Source of the DNA: Acidobacteriaceae bacterium | GTDB taxonomy: Bacteria; Acidobacteriota; Terriglobia; Terriglobales; Acidobacteriaceae | NCBI GenBank assembly: GCA_027364815.1 | Contig: DAHXOQ010000039.1 | Span: 1 to 14,264, forward strand | Reading direction: 5' to 3' | DNA length: 14,264 bases | Shown: in pieces, positions 1 to 6,738 of the stretch | How the letters are laid out: every line of letters begins with the position of its first letter | Numbering within the stretch: the stretch's first letter is position 1 | The notes under the pieces: generated by a model | Databases searched by the model: none | The model's input: only the letters and a program-made list of their open reading frames with translations | What the model was told of the DNA's origin: nothing | Program-made: the position numbers and the translations under genes

Positions 1-289
1 CATCATGGATGAACCAGTCCGGGCGAGGGAATTGCGCTTGTGGATGCCCCACCCAATAGCTGCTGTACTGAGAGATTTTGGTTCGGCATCCCGATAGGCG
101 ATGTCCCCAAACCGCCAAGATCGCTAGGTCTTGGCAACAAGCTCCCGTGGAATTGTGGCAGACCGAACAAATCCCAGAAAAATCAAAACAAATCGCTTGC
201 AATCACGTAAACAGTGTAACTGCTGCATTCTTTTTTCCGCACCTGTGGCACAGATGGAGAGTTATTAATCTCGCCACTCAAATATTCCA
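1..289. other. Left-edge stretch without a supportable gene
   Basis: No frame here gives a protein with a recognisable motif or a credible ribosome binding site. An open frame on the plus strand from about position 78 runs into the well-supported minus-strand gene at 290 and looks like a shadow. A 7-bp inverted repeat (GCCAAGA at 114-120, TCTTGGC at 129-135) with an 8-nt loop is present, but no T-run follows on either strand, so it is not called a terminator. The 3' end of a minus-strand transcript from 290 upward would lie here. Confidence 0.4.
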
Positions 290-2008
290 TCACTTTTTCA
301 CCTCGAACGCATCGGGGTCGGCTTTGCGCAGCTCGTCGAGGAACTGCGCATACTCCGCCTCGCCGCGCTTCAGCTTGCTGTAGTCCACGTCTTTGTAATA
401 CTGGCTGATGTAGTTGAAGGCGTACGCGGTGTACCAGGGTATATAACGTTGCTTAAATCGACTGTTATCCACCTTTAGATAATGCTGGCTCATGTAGCTG
501 AAGTCGTACGCGGTGTACCCGGGAATATTACTGCCGGTACTTTCCGAATCTAGCACTGGATTAAGAATAGTCTCGCCCGCCGCCACAGTTCCGGCGAAAG
601 GCGCCTCGCGAATGTCGTAGCCAGTCAGATACATTTGCCGAATACTGTTGCGAAGCATCTGCTCGTCTAGTGTGGATTGCACTGGAAACAAAGAGAACGC
701 ATAAGACGCCGCACTATTCCTTTCTAGCACGTTAGGAATTATATATACAGGCCACGCGTGATACGACTGTCTCTGTATGATTGACGTGATTGCGCATGAG
801 AGGAGGGTGGCCAGTTGTGCTTCATTGTGTAACGCACTTAGTACTGTGTCAGGAACAAGAACGTTCCCATCTGGTGTTGCAATTACCTCGCTTGTCATCT
901 CGCTGGCGCGCGGCTTAGGATAGAAATCCTTGCTATCTCTATCCCATAACTCTAATCTACTGCTTGGCATCGTGCTGTACCTGAGTACAAAATATTCTCC
1001 TAGATTCAAGGGAAACCGATGAACAACGTAGAAGTGAAAATGAAGTTTAGTCGGTTCTGTATCAGTTAATCGCTGTTGACTCAGGGGAATCAAACGACTC
1101 CCGACGTTGGAAACCCATTCCTGCACCGCCTGATCAGGAACAATTTTGACTGCTACTGCGCCTGTGTTGCCATATGAAATCGAACCTGGGATCTTATTGT
1201 TGTAATCGGGGAGAACAATTGTAGGGTTGAAATGCTTTAGATAAGCATCTTCTTTCGCTCTGACCGAGTTCGGCCAAAATTGAAGCTGATTTGCTGTGAC
1301 AGTTCCGTTCGTTGAGCTGTCCGCATGGTATAAAACCCATGTGTTGGGGACTAGCATCTCGGCAGTCCCGTGAATTTCTGCATGCCTGGAACTTGATTTT
1401 GCGTTAATATCCGCAATTCCATTACCCATGCCGAACTTGTATCGGAAGGTCGTACCCATGGGCTCGCCAACAAGCTTTGTCTGAGACGTAATACTCATTG
1501 GATATCCGTCTATCCACTTCATGTCACTCAAATTATCTGCGTCACGATGGATTTCAGAGGCTTCTTCAAGCAATACTCCATCTACAAGCGTCTGATCAGA
1601 TGTTATTGCGTATTTGACAAGCTCATTTACCTCAAACTGGCCATCTATACTCAATCTACCCACGAGGTGCACTCGCGAGCCGACCGCAAGCTGCAGAGAC
1701 GCGCAAGCAATAGTCTGCATCTTAAAAGCGTGGGATGCCTTATATATTTTCAAACTTTTTTTATTTATCCACCTACCGGGTACAGGAACCAATGAAATAT
1801 AAACCATTGGATTCGATAGAAAAACCGGCTGTGTCTCGCACCGTGTCTGCTGATTGAGAGTAATATGTGTCGCACTGATATCGAATGACATTGGTGTTGA
1901 GACATTGGTGACAAAGCCGTCTTTCGTGGCGGCAAAAGCGCACGGAGCCCGTAGTGCTATTACAAATAACAAGGCAATCATCATCCATGCTGATTTTAAG
2001 CGTCTCAT
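290..2008 (-). CDS. Secreted protein, apparently degenerate M48-like peptidase with C-terminal tandem repeat
   Basis: This is a 572-residue exported protein. The N-terminus MRRLKSAW followed by a hydrophobic stretch and CAFA-AT is a typical signal peptide. The ATG at 2008 is chosen because GAGG sits 9 nt upstream; an ATG at 2023 is almost as good, and the frame stays open to 2128. The N-terminal half (about 30-330) is beta-rich and unrecognised. Around residues 380-410 the pattern NEAQLATLL-x-x-AIT resembles the M48 peptidase helix NExELAxVLxHExxH, but the metal-binding HExxH is replaced by SCAIT (404-408). About 50 residues later MYLTGYDIREAP resembles the M48 'GYDPREAP' region, yet the usual glutamate ligand is not evident. 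I infer a non-catalytic relative. Residues 495-550 are two 28-residue repeats. The M48 link is by eye only. The gene is more AT-rich than those to its right. It lies 141 nt downstream of a TPR gene on the same strand and could share its transcript. Confidence 0.8.
   Translation of the reverse strand: MRRLKSAWMMIALLFVIALRAPCAFAATKDGFVTNVSTPMSFDISATHITLNQQTRCETQPVFLSNPMVYISLVPVPGRWINKKSLKIYKASHAFKMQTIACASLQLAVGSRVHLVGRLSIDGQFEVNELVKYAITSDQTLVDGVLLEEASEIHRDADNLSDMKWIDGYPMSITSQTKLVGEPMGTTFRYKFGMGNGIADINAKSSSRHAEIHGTAEMLVPNTWVLYHADSSTNGTVTANQLQFWPNSVRAKEDAYLKHFNPTIVLPDYNNKIPGSISYGNTGAVAVKIVPDQAVQEWVSNVGSRLIPLSQQRLTDTEPTKLHFHFYVVHRFPLNLGEYFVLRYSTMPSSRLELWDRDSKDFYPKPRASEMTSEVIATPDGNVLVPDTVLSALHNEAQLATLLSCAITSIIQRQSYHAWPVYIIPNVLERNSAASYAFSLFPVQSTLDEQMLRNSIRQMYLTGYDIREAPFAGTVAAGETILNPVLDSESTGSNIPGYTAYDFSYMSQHYLKVDNSRFKQRYIPWYTAYAFNYISQYYKDVDYSKLKRGEAEYAQFLDELRKADPDAFEVKK
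359..526 (-). repeat. 84-bp in-frame tandem duplication (2 copies) inside the 290-2008 gene
   Basis: Copy 1 is at 443-526 and copy 2 at 359-442. Each encodes 28 residues, starting IPGYTAYDFSYMSQHY and IPWYTAYAFNYISQYY. I count 15 of 28 residues identical. The DNA word CGTACGCGGTGTACC occurs in both copies, exactly 84 bp apart (421 and 505). The unit is rich in Tyr and other aromatics. Because the frame is kept and most differences are conservative, the duplication appears to be maintained protein sequence rather than a recent slippage error. Confidence 0.85.
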
Positions 2009-2149
2009 CTTCTCGAACCTCATTGTCTCATTAGCCCTGGGGACGGGCACGCCGGGTTTCCCATCCCTTCCGCCTTCTTCTGCGGAATGCATGAAAACCT
2101 GAATCCAAACCTCACTCTGCTTTTTCAAACCTATCTAAAAATCCCAACA

Positions 2150-3049
2150 TCATTTCTTTCCCCTCGGCTTCTCCGCCCCGGCACAAGCCGTCTGTTCCTC
2201 AACCCCGCAGCTCTTCTTCTCCATCTCGCACGCTCTCGGCAATTCCTTCAATTTCTTCTCCACAAAAACCGCATACAAGCAAGATTGATCCTTACGGCGC
2301 TCTGTATCCCTCTCCAGCGACATCCCCTTCTGATACCACCGATCCGCTTCTTCTATATGCCCGCCAAAATCATAAGCTCGTCCCAGATCCCACGCATTGA
2401 TCGAGTCTTCCGGCGCCATCTCGACCGCCTTTTTCAAATAAACTATCGCTTCATCATATTGCTTTAAAGCCTCTGAAAATGCTCCCAGATTTCCAATTAC
2501 ATCCGAATTATTCGGATAATGTTTATCCAGCACCTTCATGAACTTCAATCCCGCCGTGTATTGCCTCGCTTCATCCAATTCAGGCGCATAAGCCAGCCAC
2601 GCATCCAAACCATCTTTGCCTGTATATATCGTCGCGCTCTCATCCAGCGCCTTCACCATCTCCTCATACCGCCCCGTCACCTCAAGAATATGCAGCCGCC
2701 CCTGGTGTATCGACAAATCCTGTGGCGCAGCCTTGATCCCCAGATCCAAATGCTTGATCGCCTCATCCGCTGCCTCGGCCGTGAATCCTCCATGCAGATT
2801 CCCCCCGCCCGCTTCATCGCCCTCAACCATCGTGGCCGAGTTACCCATCAGCGCCACATTCGCCAAACACTTCTGCGCCTCTGCCTGCTGCCACGCCAGC
2901 GGTGAATCCACAAAGGACGTGCAAAGGTCCTTCGCCGCCTTCTTCTCTCCCTGGTCAACCAGCTTCGTCCACTCGGTAATATCCTTGGCCTGACCAAAGA
3001 CATTCGCGCCAAAACAAAAAATTCCCACCAGCAAAATCAAAATTCTCAT
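2150..3049 (-). CDS. Secreted TPR-repeat protein
   Basis: This 299-residue protein has a short signal peptide (MRILILLVGIFCFGANVFGQ, cleavage likely after FG or GQ near residues 18-20). Helical TPR-like repeats fill most of the rest. The clearest pair is about 185-245, with QYDEAIVYLKKAVEMAPED followed by NAWDLGRAYDFGGHIEEADRWYQKG; a further copy is near 95-135. TPR folds bind other proteins; no catalytic motif is seen. Several cysteines (43, 61, 257, 274, 281, 289) may form disulfides in the envelope. The ATG at 3049 is preceded by AGGA about 10 nt away. The C-terminus is short, charged and Lys-rich. The next gene on the strand, another exported protein, begins 141 nt downstream. The partner and pathway are unknown. 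Confidence 0.85.
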   Translation of the reverse strand: MRILILLVGIFCFGANVFGQAKDITEWTKLVDQGEKKAAKDLCTSFVDSPLAWQQAEAQKCLANVALMGNSATMVEGDEAGGGNLHGGFTAEAADEAIKHLDLGIKAAPQDLSIHQGRLHILEVTGRYEEMVKALDESATIYTGKDGLDAWLAYAPELDEARQYTAGLKFMKVLDKHYPNNSDVIGNLGAFSEALKQYDEAIVYLKKAVEMAPEDSINAWDLGRAYDFGGHIEEADRWYQKGMSLERDTERRKDQSCLYAVFVEKKLKELPRACEMEKKSCGVEEQTACAGAEKPRGKK

Positions 3050-3415
3050 AATTCCGGAATCCTACCACGCCCCCGCCCCACCTCAGGTGATTGCAGATCA
3101 TTACCTCATTCCGTCGCATAATGGTTATGTACTCAATCTCTCAGCTCGTCCTCATATCGGCAGCTGTGATTTGAGAAATGACAGCAGAGAACTGTTTTTC
3201 AAGATGGCTAACCATTTAGTAAACACAAATGCAGTCTCCAGCTCACAACTCTCAACCCGTCTATAACTTAACGGCTCTAACATCGAAAATAGCCAATATA
3301 AAATTTCGAAAAATGCCCTGTGAAACTGTGAAAGCATATCTAAACACCTGAATAACAATAACTTAAAAAACCAAAGCTTTTTGCGTCACAGCCCCTGTGA
3401 AACTGTGACAATCCA
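3050..3415. other. 366-bp AT-rich intergenic region with repeated CTGTGA words
   Basis: The region separates the phosphoesterase gene (ending at 3416) from the start of the TPR gene (3049), both on the minus strand. It therefore should hold the promoter of the TPR gene and the 3' end of the permease/phosphoesterase transcript. A 68-codon open frame at 3152-3358 (minus) has no motif and no good ribosome binding site, so I do not call it. The region is clearly richer in A+T than the genes to its right and holds the repeats described separately. Confidence 0.6.
3316..3408. repeat. 16-bp direct repeat pair with an adjoining inverted repeat
   Basis: CCCTGTGAAACTGTGA occurs at 3316-3331 and again at 3393-3408, 77 bp apart. 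Each copy contains two near-identical 7-mers (CCTGTGA and ACTGTGA) spaced 8 bp. The second copy is also part of a perfect palindrome, TCACAG-CCC-CTGTGA, at 3386-3400, just past the stop codon of the phosphoesterase gene on the minus strand. It could be an operator, part of a terminator or a REP-like element. There is no T-run directly after the stem, which argues against a classical terminator. Confidence 0.6.
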
Positions 3416-3886
3416 CTAAACCATTGCAGAATCAATAGTTACAATCTCCGCCCTCAACTCATTCCCCGCTTCCACCGTCAATATCCCGCAACTCACCGGC
3501 AGCAAAAACCTCCTCGGCCCGCACGACCCCGGATTGAAGTACAGCACCCCTCGTCTCTTCTCTATCACCGGCTTATGCGTATGCCCATAAAGCACCGCCG
3601 AAAACTTCGCCGCCTCAGGCTTCAAATGAAGCGTCGTCAAATCATGCAGCATGTAAAGATAATGCCCCTCAATCAGCACCACATCCGTCTCCGGCAACTT
3701 CTCGCACGAGCCATACACATCCACATTCCCGCGCACCGCCGTTACCGGAGCGATTCTTCCCAGCTCCTTCAATATCGAAGCCTTCCCCACATCCCCCAAA
3801 TGCAGTATCTGCTCCACGCCATCAAGCGCTTCAACCAGCTCCGGCCTGAAGAGCCCATGCGTATCGCTGACCACGCCAATCCTCAT
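3416..3886 (-). CDS. YfcE/MJ0936-type metallophosphoesterase
   Basis: This 156-residue, cytosolic, single-domain calcineurin-like phosphoesterase has the family's full set of metal ligands: SDTHG (D8, H10), LGDVG (D32), GNVD (N54), MLHD (H81) and GHTHKP (H102, H104), then the FNPGS turn at 118-122. Family members hydrolyse phosphodiesters with a bimetal centre, usually Mn2+; the natural substrate is generally unknown. The length is normal for the family. Its ATG overlaps the stop of the upstream ABC permease in the 4-base ATGA arrangement (3883-3886), so the two are very likely co-transcribed and translationally coupled. Whether the pair has a joint role, for instance acting on an imported or exported phosphodiester, is a guess. 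Confidence 0.93.
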   Translation of the reverse strand: MRIGVVSDTHGLFRPELVEALDGVEQILHLGDVGKASILKELGRIAPVTAVRGNVDVYGSCEKLPETDVVLIEGHYLYMLHDLTTLHLKPEAAKFSAVLYGHTHKPVIEKRRGVLYFNPGSCGPRRFLLPVSCGILTVEAGNELRAEIVTIDSAMV

Positions 3887-4785
3887 TGCATTCCCACCTG
3901 CATCCGTGTCCTTGGATCCAGCTGGTCTCTCAACGCATCGCCCACAAAGTTGAATCCCAGCACACTCAGCGCAATCGCCAACCCCGGCGCAAAAACCAAT
4001 CTCGGAGCATCAAACAAATGCAATCGCGCATCGTTGAGCATCGCGCCCCAACTCGACGTCGGTGCCGGCAATCCCAACCCCAAAAACGAAAGCGTCGCTT
4101 CCGCCAGTATCACGCCCGCCATGCCTATCGCCGCCTGTACCAGCACCGGCTGCACGATATTCGGCAGAATATGCCGCAGAAAAATCCGCATCCCACCCGC
4201 ACCCAGCGCCTCAGCCGCAACCACATACTCGCGCTCCCGCACAGCCATCACCTGCGCCCGCACGAGCCGCGCATATCCTGCCCATCCACCAATTGAAAGC
4301 GCTAGCACAAGGTTCACAAATCCCGGCCCCAAAAATGCTGCAAAAGCAATCGCCAGTAAAATCCCCGGCAGCGCCAGGAACGTATTCATTCCCACCGTCG
4401 TCAGCACCACGTCAACCCATCCACCCTTGTATCCGGCAAATCCACCCGCTGTAATACCCAGCAACAGCGAAACCCCAACCACGCTCGCCGACACCGCCAG
4501 CGAAATCCTCGCTCCCCATAACAATCTCGACAGCGAATCCCGCCCCAACTCATCCGTTCCAGCCCAGTGCGCGCTCGATGGCCCCTCGAGTCGATGGATC
4601 AAATCAATCGCTGCTGGGCTCTTCGGCGCTAGCCACGGTGCCGTCAGTCCCGCCACCACAAAACTCACCAGCAGTAAAAATCCCACCACTGCCAGCGGCT
4701 GATGGCGCACAAGCATCATCACGCCTCGGCCAAATTCCTGCCTGGTCTCCATTCCAACACCCGATTTTTCCACTCTCGCACTCAT
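3883..4785 (-). CDS. ABC transporter permease, DppC/OppC family
   Basis: This 300-residue inner-membrane permease has the layout of dipeptide/oligopeptide transporter subunit C. A first TM helix lies at about 31-52, then the conserved periplasmic stretch HWAGTDELGRDSLSRLLWGAR (about 73-93), about five more TM helices, and the cytoplasmic EAA loop contacting the ATPase (YVVAAEALGAGGMRIFLRHILPN, about 187-209). The C-terminal RDQLDPR motif is also typical. Such proteins pair with a DppB-type permease, one or two ATPases and a binding protein, none of which is encoded in the window. The gene upstream is divergent and the one downstream is a phosphoesterase, so this subunit is an orphan here. The ATG at 4785 has only a weak Shine-Dalgarno; an internal ATG with GAGG upstream would start at MMLVRHQP (residue 23). 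Confidence 0.92.
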   Translation of the reverse strand: MSARVEKSGVGMETRQEFGRGVMMLVRHQPLAVVGFLLLVSFVVAGLTAPWLAPKSPAAIDLIHRLEGPSSAHWAGTDELGRDSLSRLLWGARISLAVSASVVGVSLLLGITAGGFAGYKGGWVDVVLTTVGMNTFLALPGILLAIAFAAFLGPGFVNLVLALSIGGWAGYARLVRAQVMAVREREYVVAAEALGAGGMRIFLRHILPNIVQPVLVQAAIGMAGVILAEATLSFLGLGLPAPTSSWGAMLNDARLHLFDAPRLVFAPGLAIALSVLGFNFVGDALRDQLDPRTRMQVGMQ

Positions 4786-4852
4786 TCATTTTGAGAATAC
4801 CGCGACTACCTTCCAATTTGCGGGTCAAAGCTAACAGACGTATCTTGATTTG

Positions 4853-4858
4853 AAGGGG
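4853..4858 (+). promoter_or_regulatory. Shine-Dalgarno that fixes a TTG start
   Basis: AAGGGG lies 8 nt before the TTG at 4867. No ATG occurs near the start of the open frame, and the hydrophobic signal segment would be lost with later starts, so this site decides the start of the CAP-domain gene. Confidence 0.75.
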
Positions 4859-4866
4859 CTCGCACG

Positions 4867-5712
4867 TTGAATTTCAATCCAGACCAGTGGAAATTGCGCT
4901 CGCGCCTCACCAGCAAATTGCTGCTTGCACCAACGCTCTTGGCTGTCCTTATCGCCCTCGTCTCCTTGCTGCTCTCGCTCGTCTTCACCCCTCTCGCAGT
5001 CGCCCAGCGGTCGCAATCTGTCCAGCGCATTCAGCCTGAAGCTCAAATCCTCCTCGACGCCGCCAACCGCTCCCGCGCTGAAGCCGGACTCAACCCCCTC
5101 ACCTGGGATCCCGCACTCGCCGCAGCTGCCCGACAGCACTGTCTGCGCATGGCCGCCGAAGGCCCCATCTCGCACCAGTCCGCCGACGAGCCCGATCTCA
5201 CCACCCGCACCGCCCACGCCGGCGCGCACTTCAGCCTCATTGAAGAAAACGTCGCCGTGGCTGCCACGCCTGAGCGCGTTCACACTCTCTGGATGCACTC
5301 CAAAGGCCATCGTGAAAATCTTCTCAACCCGCAAATCAATCGCGTCGGTATCGCCGTCGTCGCCAGTCGCGGCACCCTCTACGCTGTCGCCGATTACGCC
5401 CACTCCGTAGAAACTCTCTCCCACGCACAAATCGAGGAGACCGTCGCCCGTCTCATCCGGCCCACTGGTATCTCCATCCTCGAATCCAAAGAAGTAGCCC
5501 GCAGATACTGCGGCAACGACGAGCACATCCACGGTCCCAACTCACCCGGCTTCCTGATGCGCTGGCAATCCGCCAACCTCGACAAACTCCCCGACGCGCT
5601 ACTGCGAAGAATCGCTACTGGCCGCTACCATAGCGCCGCAATTGGCAGTTGCCACCCACAAGGTACTGAAGACTCTTTCACCGCATACAACATCGCGGTT
5701 TTGCTTTACTAA
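4867..5712 (+). CDS. Secreted CAP/SCP (YkwD-like) domain protein
   Basis: This 281-residue exported protein begins at TTG, supported by AAGGGG 8 nt upstream. Residues 17-47 form a long hydrophobic signal or anchor segment ending PLAVAQ. The CAP domain spans about 58-180 and shows the family's hallmarks: LLDAANRSRAEAGLNPLTW, the pocket His in ISHQS (H103), EENVA (E127) and GHRENLLNP (H148, E150), then YAVADYAH. CAP proteins of bacteria are extracellular or periplasmic; their biochemical role is mostly unsettled, with sporulation, adhesion and lipid-binding roles reported in the superfamily. The last 100 residues are an extension beyond the domain with two cysteines (C215, C262) that could pair; I do not recognise it. 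The gene is divergent from the ABC permease, with about 81 bp between them to hold both promoters. Confidence 0.9.
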   Translation: MNFNPDQWKLRSRLTSKLLLAPTLLAVLIALVSLLLSLVFTPLAVAQRSQSVQRIQPEAQILLDAANRSRAEAGLNPLTWDPALAAAARQHCLRMAAEGPISHQSADEPDLTTRTAHAGAHFSLIEENVAVAATPERVHTLWMHSKGHRENLLNPQINRVGIAVVASRGTLYAVADYAHSVETLSHAQIEETVARLIRPTGISILESKEVARRYCGNDEHIHGPNSPGFLMRWQSANLDKLPDALLRRIATGRYHSAAIGSCHPQGTEDSFTAYNIAVLLY

Positions 5713-5767
5713 TAGCCCATTTCCATTGATGAATCCGCAAAATCTTCCCGCTCCCAACCTTGTTTTT

Positions 5768-5796
5768 TTGACTCAACCCAGCAGCTTTGATAAAGT
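5768..5796 (+). promoter_or_regulatory. Sigma-70-type promoter for tRNA-Asn
   Basis: TTGACT (5768-5773) and TAAAGT (5791-5796) are separated by exactly 17 bp. The predicted transcription start near 5803 leaves a 5' leader of about 20 nt before the tRNA at 5823, which suits a stable-RNA gene. The -10 box matches consensus at 4 of 6 positions, so the call is moderate. Confidence 0.6.
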
Positions 5797-5822
5797 AGAA
5801 GAGTTGATTCCATAGCAATCAC

Positions 5823-5897
<75 letters not shown>

Positions 5898-5908
5898 ATA
5901 AATTCCCT

Positions 5909-5925
5909 AAATTATTCGGTAATTT
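5909..5925. terminator. Weak AT-rich hairpin between tRNA-Asn and moaDE
   Basis: AAATTA-TTCGG-TAATTT forms a 6-bp stem just beyond the tRNA and 28 bp before the convergent moaDE stop codon. The position suits a bidirectional terminator, but the stem has no GC pair and only a short T/A flank, so this is a tentative call. Confidence 0.25.
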
Positions 5926-5953
5926 TAAAGCAACAATCCAACCACACTACTTT

Positions 5954-6673
5954 CTACTTAATTGCAAATCCATCTGGGAATGGATCTCCATCAGCCCACA
6001 CAGCTCCATCCACAAATATCTCTTTCTTCCAGATGGGCACCGTTTTCTTTAGTGTATCGATGAGCCAACGACAAGCCTCAAAGGCCTGCACCCTGTGCGC
6101 CGAAGCCACCACGATGAGCACACTGCTCTCTCCTACCTCAAGTCTGCCCAGCCTATGCACAATCGTCACATGTCGCACACCATACTGGTTCCGCGCTTCT
6201 TGCGCAAGCTGATCCATCTGCCGCTTGGCCATCTCTTCATAGGCCTCGTACTCCAGATAAAGCGTTTGTCTTCCGCGCGTATTGTTTCGCACGATTCCGT
6301 CAAAGACCACCACCGCGCCATCGTCACCCTGTTTGGCTCGCGCAATAATTTTGGCTGCATCAATGGGGTGTAATGTCAGTGCCGTCGATCCATATGAATC
6401 AGCTTCGTTCGACGCAGCCTGTGAATGTGAACTGCCGCCTGAAACCGGAGGCAACAATCCAACTTCATCGCCGTCGCGAAGTATCTGTGTTGCAGTGGCA
6501 AATTCGGCATTCACGCTGACCGCGATGCCTCGCACATGTTGCCTTCCCCGCTGTGCGCTGAGTTGCTCCAGCAACTCGGCAATTGTTGTGCAATCAGGCA
6601 ATTCGAGTGTTGACGCATCTGCGCCCAGCCACTCTTTCAAAACTCCGAAACAGATGATGCTAATCTTGATCAC
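5954..6673 (-). CDS. moaX: Fused molybdopterin synthase, MoaD-MoaE (MoaX-like)
   Basis: This 239-residue cytosolic protein joins both subunits of molybdopterin synthase, which inserts two sulfurs into cyclic pyranopterin monophosphate to make molybdopterin in Moco synthesis. Residues 1-80 are the ubiquitin-like MoaD ending PPVSGG (G79-G80). Residues 81-98 are a Ser/Ala-rich linker. Residues 99-239 are MoaE, with FDGIVRNNTRG (R129), LEYEAY, HRLGRLEVGE, SAHR and LKKTVPIWKKE; K209 and K216 have the same spacing as the catalytic Lys119/Lys126 of E. coli MoaE. MoaD needs a free C-terminal Gly for thiocarboxylation, so cleavage after GG is expected, as reported for mycobacterial MoaX. The start is GTG; an in-frame stop lies five codons upstream and no good Shine-Dalgarno is visible. 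It follows modBC by 65 nt on the same strand, so co-transcription is likely. The symbol moaX is borrowed from the mycobacterial fusion. Confidence 0.93.
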   Translation of the reverse strand: MIKISIICFGVLKEWLGADASTLELPDCTTIAELLEQLSAQRGRQHVRGIAVSVNAEFATATQILRDGDEVGLLPPVSGGSSHSQAASNEADSYGSTALTLHPIDAAKIIARAKQGDDGAVVVFDGIVRNNTRGRQTLYLEYEAYEEMAKRQMDQLAQEARNQYGVRHVTIVHRLGRLEVGESSVLIVVASAHRVQAFEACRWLIDTLKKTVPIWKKEIFVDGAVWADGDPFPDGFAIK

Positions 6674-6738
6674 GGGAAAAGAATATCACTCGTCTGAATA
6701 AAATGAAGTGTTATCAATCTGATGCTCGTGAAAACTTG

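Noticed and set aside
78..383. Plus-strand 101-codon open frame at the left edge
   Set aside because: It overlaps the 3' end of the well-supported minus-strand gene, has low-complexity-like composition and shows no motif or ribosome binding site.
3152..3358. 68-codon minus-strand open frame in the AT-rich gap
   Set aside because: There is no good Shine-Dalgarno, no signal peptide and no motif, and its codon use is unlike its neighbours; an open frame this short is expected by chance.
3575..4702. Long plus-strand open frame (375 codons) opposite the permease and phosphoesterase
   Set aside because: It is a Pro/Ser/Arg-rich antisense shadow of two genes with clear family motifs on the minus strand.
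4831..5532. 233-codon minus-strand open frame
   Set aside because: It is a Gly/Val/Asp-rich mirror of the CAP-domain gene on the plus strand.
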